A DNA stretch of 64,000 nucleotides from Streptomyces sp. ADI95-17. Lineage in GTDB: Bacteria; Actinomycetota; Actinomycetes; Streptomycetales; Streptomycetaceae. Under the pieces are notes generated by a model. It saw only the letters and a program-made list of their open reading frames with translations, was not told where the DNA came from and ran no database searches. A program made the position numbers and the translations under genes. The stretch spans positions 1 to 64,000 of the forward strand of contig NZ_ML123051.1 of assembly GCF_003846175.1 (NCBI RefSeq), in the 5' to 3' direction. This document shows, piece by piece, positions 25,144 through 33,839 of this stretch; positions within the stretch are counted from its first letter, which is position 1, and the number at the start of each line of letters is the position of its first letter.

Positions 25144-25737
25144 TCAGCCCGCCGAGTACAGATTGACGAGCCGGATGTACCGCACCCAGTCCCAGTTCGG
25201 GCCGGGGTCGGTGTGGTCGGTGCCGGGGACCTGGGCGTGGGCGAGGATGTGCGCGCGGTCCTTGGGGATGTTGTAGCGGTCGCACACCGAAGCGGTCAGC
25301 AGCGCCGACTTCTCGTACATCGCGTCGGTGAAGTACGAAGGCTTGTCCACCCAGCCCTCGTGCTCGATGCCGATGCTGCGCGTGTTGTAGTCCCAATTGC
25401 CCGCGTGCCAGGCGATGTTCTTCTCCCGGACGCACTGGGCGACATAGCCGTCGGCCGAGCGCACCAGATAGTGCGCGGAGACCTGCTTCGCCGGATTCTG
25501 GAAGATCCCGATCGTGTTCGGGTACGTCTCCTGGGTGACATGGATGACCACGTACTGGACCGGATAGGCCGAAGGGCGGCTCGACGCCGTGCAGTTGGAG
25601 GTGGAGGCCGGATTCCAGTGGGCGAGCGGATAGTCGGTGTCGCCCGCGGCCGACGCTGCCACGGCGCGGGTGGAGGCAGGGATCAGCGCGGCGGCCGCCG
25701 TCGCCGCGGCGCCCTGGAGAATCCTTCTGCGGTGCAT
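25144..25737 (-). CDS. Secreted N-acetylmuramoyl-L-alanine amidase
   Basis: 197 residues from the ATG at 25737 (AGGAG upstream). The signal peptide has twin arginines (MHRRRILQGAAATAAAALIP) and an Ala-rich cleavage region (ASAAG), so Tat export is likely. The mature part is an amidase_2/PGRP domain: VQYVVIHVTQ holds the first zinc His, IGIEHEGW follows, and HAQVPGTDHTDPGPNWDW holds the distal ligands. It would cut the bond between muramic acid and the stem peptide in cell wall. The mature protein is short and has no wall-binding domain. Confidence 0.87.
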   Translation of the reverse strand: MHRRRILQGAAATAAAALIPASTRAVAASAAGDTDYPLAHWNPASTSNCTASSRPSAYPVQYVVIHVTQETYPNTIGIFQNPAKQVSAHYLVRSADGYVAQCVREKNIAWHAGNWDYNTRSIGIEHEGWVDKPSYFTDAMYEKSALLTASVCDRYNIPKDRAHILAHAQVPGTDHTDPGPNWDWVRYIRLVNLYSAG

Positions 25738-26248
25738 GAACACTCCTGTGTGTGGGGGGAGGGGGTGGGTGCGGCGAGTACCACGGGCACAACGGTCCCG
25801 ATCGGCGTCCGGACACCGGCGACCGGCCCTGCGTATGAGACGGACGAGCCGAGTTCGCGGACGATGCCCAACGCCGGGAGCCCGGCGGAAGCCGTCGGCG
25901 GCACGGGGACGGACACCGCGATCCCGGACACCGGGGACAGGGGACGGAGTACGGGAGACAGCGTCTGGGAGTGCGCTGCCCGATTCCCCCGACATCCCGC
26001 GGCTCCCCTGATGTCCGATGACCGGAAGATGTTGTCCGATGCGCGGCCGAGTGTCTCGCGCGCCCTACCGTACGGGCGCCGCGCGGGCGGCGGAAGACAG
26101 CAGGCGCGGAAATGGCCTCTGCGGACAGGGGGAACGCCGGAATGTACGCCGATCTCGGTACGGGAACAGGGACTTGGGATCAGCGGGACGCGCGGCAGTG
26201 CGGTGCGCGTGGAATGAAGTTCCGTACGGAAAGGGCGGGTTGACGGAA
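25738..26248. other. Intergenic region without a supported gene
   Basis: About 500 bp upstream of the amidase gene. It holds the amidase promoter, which I could not define, and no coding frame with a family look or ribosome site. Confidence 0.45.
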
Positions 26249-26282
26249 CCGGCCCTCCGCAGCGATCGCTGCGGAGGGCCGG
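26249..26282. terminator. Perfect 34-bp palindrome
   Basis: A 17-bp arm (CCGGCCCTCCGCAGCGA) is followed directly by its exact complement, with no mismatch. It lies 94 bp after the stop of the leftward phytase-like gene and would act as its terminator. The arms are unusually long and perfect for a Streptomyces terminator; a hairpin would need to open a few bases at the tip. Confidence 0.75.
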
Positions 26283-26375
26283 ATGCGGTGGAAGCGCCCG
26301 TTCGCGGGCGCGCGGTTCAGCTCCGCCCGAAGCCGGGCCGCTGCAATGGCCGCCGTCCGTGCGCGGGCATGCGGG

Positions 26376-27728
26376 TCAGCCGTGCAGCGGGCGGGCCAGC
26401 TTCAGCTCCGTCACCGACGTCTCGATGCCGCTGTCGACCAGACGGCCGTTCGCGTCGAACGCCTCGGCACCGTCGGTCATCCCGAAGTCGTTGTCGTTGA
26501 TGAGGGCGAGCGTGTTCCGGCCCGTCACCGCGACACCCTCGATCTTCCCGGGCACGCCCGCGACCTTGCCCAGGTCGACGACCAGGCTCTTGCGGAGCAC
26601 CGGCACACCCGACGCCGAGGGGTCGGTGAGTTCCTCGTACGAGGGGGACGTCGTCGGGTCGTCCCAGGCGGATCCCAGGATCCCGGAACCGTGCGGGAGC
26701 GTCACCCGGTGCAGTCGGGCCGCCTTGTCCGTGCGCTCCTCGACCAGCAGCTCGTGCCGGCCGAGCGCGACGACCGAGGAGATCTTCAGCTCGGAGGTGT
26801 CGTCCTCGCCCGGGTCCACGACATCCACCGCGTCGAAGCGGTAGGCGTACTCCGCGGTGACCGTGCGCTTCTTCGTCGAGAAGCGCAGCAGCCGCACATT
26901 GCGCGAGGCCTCGCCCGCGTCCTGGTCCGGCAGTGAGAGCGGGCTCTGCACCGCGAGCACCAGATCGCCGCCCGGGAGGAGGGCCAGCCCCTCGAACCCG
27001 CGGTTGATCTTGCGGTGCAGGAGTACGCCCGGCAGCGACTCCACCACCGGATAGTCGGCGCCCGTCAGCCCGAGCCCCTCCGGCACATAGCGGGTGAGAA
27101 CCCGGCCGCGGGCGGAGACGTGCACCAGGGAGGGACCGTACTCGTCGACGAGCCAGAAGCTGCCGTCGGCGGCGCGGACGATGCCTTCGGTGTCCAGACC
27201 GTTCGGGTTGTACGCGAGCGGGGCCTTCGCGTCGTAGGTGTACGGGGCCTCGTCGCGGCCCGGCTGGTTCGACAGACCGGTGACCGCGGCCCCGGACCGG
27301 GTGGTGATCGGTATGGCCTCGACGACCTTGATGTGCTTCCCGCTGACCCGCACCTTGACGATCGCCGGGTCGAAGCCGGGGACCGGGAAGGTACGTCGCT
27401 TCTTCCCGTCGATCTTGATCTGTCCATTGGGACCGCGATCGGTGACGGTCCAGAACTCGCCCCGGCGGCCCGCGGGATAGATGTCGCTGCCGATGCCGCC
27501 GAGCTGCACCCCGCGGTCGTCCGCGACCGTGCCCGGCAGCAGCCCGTTGCTGAAGCCGGCCAGCGGAACGTCGCCGAGCACGGCGGTGCCGGTGACCCGT
27601 GCAGTGCGTTCCGGACGCTGGTGCCGGTCGTCCTGCGCGCCGGTTGCCGTCCCGGTCGCGATCACCGTACCGAGCAGGGCGAGCGGCAGACCGACGGCAA
27701 GGGAACGACGGACAACGCGCGCGGACAT
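26376..27728 (-). CDS. Secreted phytase-like esterase domain protein
   Basis: 450 residues from the ATG at 27728 (AGGAGG upstream). A signal peptide (about residues 1-30, hydrophobic core GLPLALLGTVIATGTATG) precedes a single large domain of the esterase-like activity of phytase type: GIGSDIYPAGRRGEFWTVTD, PNGLDTEGIVRAADGSFWLV and NRGFEGLALLPGGDLVLAVQ are characteristic blocks of this beta-propeller family. It probably acts outside the cell on phosphate or ester substrates, but the substrate is unknown. A strong hairpin follows the gene. Confidence 0.87.
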   Translation of the reverse strand: MSARVVRRSLAVGLPLALLGTVIATGTATGAQDDRHQRPERTARVTGTAVLGDVPLAGFSNGLLPGTVADDRGVQLGGIGSDIYPAGRRGEFWTVTDRGPNGQIKIDGKKRRTFPVPGFDPAIVKVRVSGKHIKVVEAIPITTRSGAAVTGLSNQPGRDEAPYTYDAKAPLAYNPNGLDTEGIVRAADGSFWLVDEYGPSLVHVSARGRVLTRYVPEGLGLTGADYPVVESLPGVLLHRKINRGFEGLALLPGGDLVLAVQSPLSLPDQDAGEASRNVRLLRFSTKKRTVTAEYAYRFDAVDVVDPGEDDTSELKISSVVALGRHELLVEERTDKAARLHRVTLPHGSGILGSAWDDPTTSPSYEELTDPSASGVPVLRKSLVVDLGKVAGVPGKIEGVAVTGRNTLALINDNDFGMTDGAEAFDANGRLVDSGIETSVTELKLARPLHG

Positions 27729-27753
27729 GGGGCCTCCTGGGGCATGAACAGCT

Positions 27754-27767
27754 CTGACGGCCGTCAG
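27754..27767. promoter_or_regulatory. 14-bp palindrome upstream of the phytase-like gene
   Basis: CTGACGGCCGTCAG is a perfect palindrome 26 bp upstream of the phytase-like gene start. It may be an operator. It does not match the PHO-box repeats that a phosphate-regulated gene would carry. Confidence 0.35.
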
Positions 27768-27854
27768 GTTCCGCCCTCGTCCTCAACGCGTGGTTACATC
27801 CGGTTGAACGCAAGGACAGAACGGGGCGACGGGCAAAGGCGGAGGTCCAACGCC

Positions 27855-27895
27855 CCCGCCCGTCGTGGATCGGCCCTGCCTGCCGGACGGGCGGG
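27855..27895. terminator. Terminator of the helicase/SWIM operon
   Basis: CCCGCCCGTC (27855-27864) pairs with GACGGGCGGG (27886-27895), a 10-bp G+C stem starting 3 bp after the SWIM gene stop. Confidence 0.65.
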
Positions 27896-27897
27896 CC

Positions 27898-29268
27898 TCA
27901 GTCCTCCGGCCCGCCCGAGGCACCCAGCGCGGCCGCAGGATCGTCGTCCGCCGGACCCGCCGGGACCCAGCGCCCGCTCTCCTTGCGGTACGGCCACCAG
28001 CGCCCGTCCCGTCCGTACCGGAGCTGCACGCCGCTTTCCACCGCGGTCCAGCGATTGCCCGCCGCCCGCAGCCGGGGCCGCTCGCCCTCCTCCCACGCCT
28101 CGGCGAGCTGTGCCCGCGCCCTGGCCAGGTGTTCCGGATCGGGAGTCCAGTCCTCTTCGAGCACGGTCAGTGCGGCCACCCCGCCGTACCGCCAGGCCCG
28201 CACCGCCGCGTCGAGCTCCGCCCCTCGCCGCCCCGATCCAGCGGCCAGCCGCTTCGTGACCCAGGGCTCGGGCCGGGCCTCCGCGGCCAGCCGCACGGCA
28301 TCCTGCTGCGGGGTCAACGCGGTCGGCGGCGGCTGCTTCCCGTGGCCGGGCGCGAGCGCCTCGGACAGCATCCGATGGGCGCGCGCAGCCCCGTCCGTCG
28401 CCAGCATCTCCAACGCCGCCGGATCCACGCCCGCCTGCGGTTCGGTCTCCGTGTCCAGGGACGGCGCCGAGCCGGGCTCCGCGGGCAGCGGCGGAGGACC
28501 GGGCAGCGGGGGCAGGATGTCCCGGGCCGCGAACGCCTCGTCCGCCCGTACACCCCGATCGTCGGCCCTCGCCGCCACGGACCTTGAACCGTCGGCCGGA
28601 CCGGACGGAGCGTGCCCCTCGGCACGGGCCGCGATCCGGACCTGGAGCTCGTCCAGCAGCCGCCGCTCACCACGCCCCCGCATCAGCAGCAGCACGAACG
28701 GGTCCTGGTCCAGCAGCCGCGCCACCTGATAGCACAGGGCGGCGGTGTGCGGGCAGTGGTCCCACGCCTCACAGGTGCACTCCGGATCCAGATCGCCGAT
28801 CCCGGGCAGCAGCTCCACCCCGGCTGCCGCCGCGTCCTCCACCAGATGCGGCGGCATCTCCCGGTCCAGCAGCGCCGCGATGTGCCCGGCCCGCTCGACG
28901 GCCATGCCGAGGAACCGCTCCCAGTCCGCCTCGCTCAACTCCTGGAGCAGCACATCACTGCGGTACGTGGACGAGTCCCCGTCCCGGACCACTGCGGTGA
29001 TCCGGCCGGGCCGCACCGAGACCGCACCGACCCGGCCCTCGCGGGCGAACCTGCGTCCCTTCTTCAGTTGCCGGCCGTCCAGCGCCGTGTCCTCCAGGGC
29101 CTTCAGCCACGCCTGGCCCCACCAGGAGCGGGCGAAGCCGTGGCCGTGCGCGGGCGGCAACGCGGCGAAGGTCCGCTCCTGTCCCGGGGCGGCGTCGCCC
29201 CGGCCGTCGCTCCCGTACTCGCCGCCGTCGTAACCGTCGTAGCGGTCGCCGTCGTGTCCGTCGCTCAT
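27898..29268 (-). CDS. SWIM zinc-finger protein
   Basis: 456 residues from the ATG at 29268. The SWIM zinc motif is ECTCEAWDHCPHTAALC (about residues 163-179), the CxCx(n)CxH pattern. The N-terminal region (RSWWGQAWLKALED) is typical of bacterial SWIM proteins. A long Pro/Ala-rich linker and a C-terminal region ending RYGRDGRWWPYRKESGRWVP follow. SWIM domains bind DNA or proteins. The start overlaps the SNF2 helicase stop as ATGA, and this pair is a recurring bacterial module, so the two proteins probably act together in DNA remodelling or repair. Confidence 0.88.
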   Translation of the reverse strand: MSDGHDGDRYDGYDGGEYGSDGRGDAAPGQERTFAALPPAHGHGFARSWWGQAWLKALEDTALDGRQLKKGRRFAREGRVGAVSVRPGRITAVVRDGDSSTYRSDVLLQELSEADWERFLGMAVERAGHIAALLDREMPPHLVEDAAAAGVELLPGIGDLDPECTCEAWDHCPHTAALCYQVARLLDQDPFVLLLMRGRGERRLLDELQVRIAARAEGHAPSGPADGSRSVAARADDRGVRADEAFAARDILPPLPGPPPLPAEPGSAPSLDTETEPQAGVDPAALEMLATDGAARAHRMLSEALAPGHGKQPPPTALTPQQDAVRLAAEARPEPWVTKRLAAGSGRRGAELDAAVRAWRYGGVAALTVLEEDWTPDPEHLARARAQLAEAWEEGERPRLRAAGNRWTAVESGVQLRYGRDGRWWPYRKESGRWVPAGPADDDPAAALGASGGPED

Positions 29269-32159
29269 CGTGTGCCCCCTCGCAGCTCCACCAGATCGGC
29301 CAGTTCCGCATCGGTCAGTTCGGTCAGCGCCGCCTCGCCGGAGCCGAGCACCGCGTCCGCGAGCCCCTGCTTGCGGACCAGCATGTCGGCGATCCGGTCC
29401 TCGACGGTGCCCTCGGCGATCAGCCGGTGCACCTGCACCGGCTGGGTCTGGCCGATCCGGTACGCGCGGTCGGTGGCCTGTGCCTCGACCGCCGGATTCC
29501 ACCAGCGGTCGAAGTGCACGACATGACCGGCCCTGGTGAGGTTGAGACCCGTACCGGCCGCCTTCAACGACAGCAGGAAGACCGGTGCCTCGCCCGCCTG
29601 GAAGCGGTTGACCATCGCCTCGCGCTCCGCGACGGGCGTGCCGCCGTGCAGGAACTGCGTACGCACCCCGCGCGCCGCCAGATGCTGTTCGAGCAGCCGG
29701 GCCATCTGCACGTACTGGGTGAAGACGAGCACGCTCGCCTCCTCCGCCAGGATCGTGTCGAGCAGCTCGTCCAGCAGCTCCACCTTCCCCGAACGGTCCG
29801 CGATCCGGGGCTCGTTCTCCTTCAGGTACTGCGCCGGGTGGTTGCAGATCTGCTTCAGCGCCGTCAGCAGCTTGACGACGAGACCGCGCCGGGCGAAGCC
29901 GTCGGCACCGGAGATCGCGTCCAGTGTCTCGCGCACCACCGCCTCGTACAGACCCGTCTGTTCCGCGGTCAGCGACACCGTGCGGTCCGTCTCGGTCTTC
30001 GGCGGCAGCTCCGGCGCGATTCCTGGATCGGACTTGCGCCGTCGCAGCAGGAACGGCCGGACCAGCGCCGCGAGCCGCTCGGCGGCCGCCGGATCACCAC
30101 CCTCCGCGGTCCGCGCGTAACGGGTGCGGAACGTGCCGAGCCGGCCCAGCAGACCGGGAGTCGTCCAGTCGAGGATCGCCCACAGCTCGGAGAGGTTGTT
30201 CTCCACCGGAGTGCCGGTGAGCGCCACCCTGGCCCGCGCGCCGATCGTCCGTAGCTGCTTGGCCGTCGCCGAGTACGGGTTCTTCACGTGCTGCGCCTCG
30301 TCCGCGACCACCATGCCCCACCGGACCTCCGCGAGCTTCGGCGCGTCGAGCCGCATGGTGCCGTACGTGGTGAGGACGAACTCGCCGTCGGCCAGGTCGG
30401 CGAGGCTGCGCGATGCGCCGTGGAAGCGGCGCACCGGAGTACCCGGCGCGAACTTCTCGATCTCCCGCTGCCAGTTGCCCATGAGCGACGTCGGGCAGAC
30501 CACCAGCGTCGGACCGGCGGACGATTCGATGCTCCGGCGGTGCAGATGCAGCGCGATCAGCGTGATGGTCTTGCCCAGCCCCATGTCGTCCGCGAGACAG
30601 CCCCCGAGCCCGAGCGAGGTCATGGTGTGCAGCCAGTTGAGACCGCGCAGCTGATAGTCGCGCAAGGTGGCGGCGAGGGCCTCGGGCGGTCCGACCGGCT
30701 GCGGCTCGCCCTGCTGCCCGGCCGCGTCCGGGTCGGCCAGTCGGCGGCGCAACTGCTCCAGCCAGCCGGTGGCCCGGACCTCGACCCGCTCCCCGTCGAC
30801 CTCGGTGGATCCGGTCAGGACCGCGCCCAGCGCATCGATCGGTGTAACCTTTCGGTCCCGGGTCTCGCGGGCCCGCCGGGCCTCCTCGGGGTCGATCAGC
30901 ACCCACTGGTCCCGCAGCCGCACCACCGGCCGGTTGGCTTCGGCCAGGCGTTCCAGCTCGGCGCGGCTGAGCTTCTGATCACCCAGCGCGAACCACCAGT
31001 CGAACGCCAGCAGTGCGTCGGCCGACAGGAGCGGCGGGGCCTCGGAACCGGTGCGTACGACCCCCTCGCGCTCCCCGTCCTCCTCGTCGTCGGGCGGCCC
31101 GATCACGGCGCGGGCGGTGAGCTTGCGGGCCAGCTCCTTGGGCCAGTGCACCTGGACCCCGGTCGCGGCCAGTGCCCGTCCGGCGGGGCCGAGGAGTTCG
31201 GCGAGCTCGTCGTCGTCCGGCTCCACGGAGTCGGGCACGGCGGCGGACAGCAGCGGGGTCAGCGGTGGCCAGGCGCGGGCAGCCCGGCGCAGCGCGGGCA
31301 GGACGTCCATCCGGACACGGGGTCCGAAGGCCGCTGCGGTGCCCGCACCGCCTGCCCAGACCTCGGCCGCATCGGTGACCAGCGTCGGATCGCTGACACT
31401 GTGGATCTGCAGGACCACACGGAAGGAGGGGCCGGCGGACCGCTCGCCGTCCTCGTCCGGCGCCGTGAGCCCGGACACCTCCACGCGGAGCGAGAGCCGG
31501 ACGCCCGCGTCGTGCCCGGCCGCGACATCGGTGGCCCAGGCCCGGTGGCCGGGCAGATGCTGCGGTTCGTCGACGGTGAAGGCCGGGCCGCCGCCGGCCG
31601 ACGAGGCGGCGGGGGTGCGGGGGAGACCGTCCGCCACCGCGTCGAGGAACGCACGCAGCAGCCGTTCGGGCTCGGGCAGCAGAACGGGCTCCGCGGACCC
31701 GTCGAGCGGAACCGCGTGGGCCAGGGGCGGCATCGAGGCGGCGAGCGTCCGGATCCGCGACTGGTCGTCCGCGGTCAGCGGACCGGCCCGCCAGGCGTCG
31801 TGGTCCGTGGCGGTGAGCCCCGGCAGCAGCAGTCCCCGGGCGGCGAGTTGGAGAGCGAGGAGAGCGGCCGCACCCCAGAAGGCGGCCGCGTCGGAGGCAT
31901 GTGCCGAGAGCCGGGCACGCGTCAGTACCGGCAGCGCGTCGCGGACCGGGAGCAACCGTGCCGGTACGCCGTACACCCGTGCGTCGGCGCCGACGACGGC
32001 CAACTCCGCCACGCAGCCGGGGCCGTCCGGCGGGCCGCTGCCGTCCGGATGCCAGAAGGCGATGCGGCCGGAGCGAGCGGGATCCCCGGGCAGGAAGACC
32101 ACGGAGCAGGCGGAGAGTGCGGAGATCTCGGGGAGCGTTGCCGCAGGGAGTCTTTGCAC
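29265..32159 (-). CDS. SNF2-family DNA helicase/translocase
   Basis: 964 residues from a GTG at 32159 behind GAGGAA; a far upstream ATG at 32396 would run into the divergent promoter region and is rejected. The N-terminal half carries the bacterial SNF2-associated region. The motor follows: LADDMGLGKT (Walker A), VVADEAQHVKN (box II, DEAQ), LTGTPVENNL, and in the second lobe LVFTQYVQMA, SLKAAGTGLNLTRA and HFDRWWNPAVEAQATDRAYR. It would use ATP to move along DNA and displace proteins. It is coupled to the SWIM gene by an ATGA overlap. Confidence 0.92.
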   Translation of the reverse strand: MQRLPAATLPEISALSACSVVFLPGDPARSGRIAFWHPDGSGPPDGPGCVAELAVVGADARVYGVPARLLPVRDALPVLTRARLSAHASDAAAFWGAAALLALQLAARGLLLPGLTATDHDAWRAGPLTADDQSRIRTLAASMPPLAHAVPLDGSAEPVLLPEPERLLRAFLDAVADGLPRTPAASSAGGGPAFTVDEPQHLPGHRAWATDVAAGHDAGVRLSLRVEVSGLTAPDEDGERSAGPSFRVVLQIHSVSDPTLVTDAAEVWAGGAGTAAAFGPRVRMDVLPALRRAARAWPPLTPLLSAAVPDSVEPDDDELAELLGPAGRALAATGVQVHWPKELARKLTARAVIGPPDDEEDGEREGVVRTGSEAPPLLSADALLAFDWWFALGDQKLSRAELERLAEANRPVVRLRDQWVLIDPEEARRARETRDRKVTPIDALGAVLTGSTEVDGERVEVRATGWLEQLRRRLADPDAAGQQGEPQPVGPPEALAATLRDYQLRGLNWLHTMTSLGLGGCLADDMGLGKTITLIALHLHRRSIESSAGPTLVVCPTSLMGNWQREIEKFAPGTPVRRFHGASRSLADLADGEFVLTTYGTMRLDAPKLAEVRWGMVVADEAQHVKNPYSATAKQLRTIGARARVALTGTPVENNLSELWAILDWTTPGLLGRLGTFRTRYARTAEGGDPAAAERLAALVRPFLLRRRKSDPGIAPELPPKTETDRTVSLTAEQTGLYEAVVRETLDAISGADGFARRGLVVKLLTALKQICNHPAQYLKENEPRIADRSGKVELLDELLDTILAEEASVLVFTQYVQMARLLEQHLAARGVRTQFLHGGTPVAEREAMVNRFQAGEAPVFLLSLKAAGTGLNLTRAGHVVHFDRWWNPAVEAQATDRAYRIGQTQPVQVHRLIAEGTVEDRIADMLVRKQGLADAVLGSGEAALTELTDAELADLVELRGGTR

Positions 32160-32344
32160 AGTGATGCCGAATTCCTCAAATTTGACTAGTGGGGGTCGGG
32201 TCGCCGAGGGTACCCCGCCGATGCCCTCACTCGTGAGGGAAGGCGCAGTGATCCAGGACACATTTCGATCCGTCGGGAAGTCCTGCCGCGCGTCGGCCAG
32301 GGGGAAGGCCGCCCCTCGGGTGTAGCCAGCACCCCCATCGAGGG

Positions 32345-32360
32345 CGGGGGTATACCCCCG
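32345..32360. promoter_or_regulatory. G-tract/TATA/C-tract palindrome
   Basis: CGGGGGTATACCCCCG is a perfect 16-bp palindrome in the divergent region, 92 bp upstream of the desaturase start. G-tract and C-tract arms around a TATA core recall sites of CsoR/RcnR-type metal repressors, but no such regulator is in the window. Confidence 0.45.
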
Positions 32361-32451
32361 GAGACCCCGGGTGGTGGCGCCATGGCTGCCGCCCACCCGG
32401 TCCCCGTACGTTTCTACAGGTCAGCGCAGCTTTCCAGAGACCGGAGACGTC

Positions 32452-33567
32452 ATGCCCCAGGCCACAGCCACCGCAGCGGAAGGCATCCGTGACGGCGCGG
32501 GCAGTTCCGGAGCGGTCGGTGACGGAGAGGCGAGCGCGACAGGCGCCGCCGGAACCGGAACCGGAACCGGTCCGGCCCAGGGCAGCGACTTCGCGCCGCT
32601 GCTGCGGGCCGTGAAGGGGCAGGGCCTCCTGGAGCGGCGGACCGGCTGGTACGCCGCGGGCATCGCCGTCAATCTGATCGCCCTGGGCGCCGTGATCACC
32701 GGCATGGTCCTCCTCGGTAACACCTGGTGGACCCTGCTCCTCGCGCTGCCCCTGGCGGTCTTCTGGTCGCGCACCGCGTTCGTCGGACACGATGCCGGGC
32801 ACGCCCAGATAACCGGCGACCGCAGGGCGGGACGCGCCGTCGGCCTCGTGCACGCCAACCTGCTGCTCGGAATGAACGAGGCATGGTGGAACGACAAACA
32901 CGTACGCCACCACGCCAATCCCAACCACATAGACAAGGACCCGGACGTCGGCGTGGGCGCCCTCGTCTGGACGCAGAAGCAGGCCGCCCAGCGTGAGGGC
33001 TTCGCCCGCTGGCTCACCCGCAACCAGGCCCGGCTCTTCTTCCCGATGCTGCTCCTGGAAGGCATCGCGCTGAAGATCTCCGGATTCCAGTACCTGCGTC
33101 GGCAGCCCGCCGGGGAACGAGCCCTCGCGGCACTGCTGCTGGTCGCCCACCTGGGCCTCTACGCGGCACTGCTGCTCACCGTGCTGTCCCCGGGGAAGGC
33201 GGTCGTCTTCGCGCTTGTGCACCATGCGCTGTTCGGCCTCCACCTGGGCATGGCTTTCGCCCCGAACCACAAGGGCATGGAAATGCCGGACCCCGACGGC
33301 GAACGCTGGGGCCACCTCCAGCGCCAGGTCCTCACCTCGCGCAACGTACGCGGCGGCATCCTCACCGACTGGTTCCTCGGCGGGCTCAACTACCAGATCG
33401 AGCACCATCTCTTCCCGAGCATGCCCCGACCGCACCTGCGCCTGGCGCAGCCCATGGTGCGCGCCCACTGCAAGTCGCTGGGCATGCCGTACGCGGAGAC
33501 CGGACTGATCGAGTCCTACCGGCAGGCGCTGCAGCACATGCACGAGGTCGGCGAACCGCTGAGGTGA
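32452..33567 (+). CDS. Membrane fatty acid desaturase
   Basis: 371 residues from the ATG at 32452 (GGAGA upstream). Three histidine boxes bind the di-iron centre: HDAGH, HVRHHANPN and QIEHHLFP. Four hydrophobic stretches (for example NLIALGAVITGMVLLG and ALAALLLVAHLGLYAALLL) span the membrane. The Gln in QIEHH is typical of front-end acyl-lipid desaturases, but no cytochrome b5 domain is fused. It introduces a double bond into acyl chains, using electrons from ferredoxin. The extra Gly/Thr-rich N-terminus (about 40 residues) is variable. A small membrane protein gene follows. Confidence 0.9.
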   Translation: MPQATATAAEGIRDGAGSSGAVGDGEASATGAAGTGTGTGPAQGSDFAPLLRAVKGQGLLERRTGWYAAGIAVNLIALGAVITGMVLLGNTWWTLLLALPLAVFWSRTAFVGHDAGHAQITGDRRAGRAVGLVHANLLLGMNEAWWNDKHVRHHANPNHIDKDPDVGVGALVWTQKQAAQREGFARWLTRNQARLFFPMLLLEGIALKISGFQYLRRQPAGERALAALLLVAHLGLYAALLLTVLSPGKAVVFALVHHALFGLHLGMAFAPNHKGMEMPDPDGERWGHLQRQVLTSRNVRGGILTDWFLGGLNYQIEHHLFPSMPRPHLRLAQPMVRAHCKSLGMPYAETGLIESYRQALQHMHEVGEPLR

Positions 33568-33650
33568 GTCACCGGGTGGCTGGAACCGATGGGCAGGCAT
33601 ATGCGTTCTCACAGCAGGAGCGGCTCCGGGCCGCGAAGGAGGCGTGGACG

Positions 33651-33833
33651 ATGTCGAACAGCGCGAAGATCGCCATCGGGGGAGTGGTCGTAGCGGTCAT
33701 CCTGATGCCGTTCATCGGTTTCTGGCTGTCGTTGCTTGTCCTGATCGGAGTTCCGGCCGTCGCGTATCTGCTGCTGGATCCGGGGCAGCGGCGCAGGCTC
33801 CGCAGGATCACCCGCAAGGAAATAGGCCGCTGA
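33651..33833 (+). CDS. Small two-helix membrane protein
   Basis: 60 residues from the ATG at 33651 (GGAGG upstream). Two hydrophobic segments (IAIGGVVVAVILMPFIGF and LSLLVLIGVPAVAYLLL) form a hairpin, followed by a very basic tail (RRRLRRITRKE). I do not recognise a function. It lies 83 bp after the desaturase gene and may be cotranscribed. A GTG at 33564 overlapping the desaturase stop is a poorer start. Confidence 0.7.
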   Translation: MSNSAKIAIGGVVVAVILMPFIGFWLSLLVLIGVPAVAYLLLDPGQRRRLRRITRKEIGR

Positions 33834-33839
33834 CGGGAC

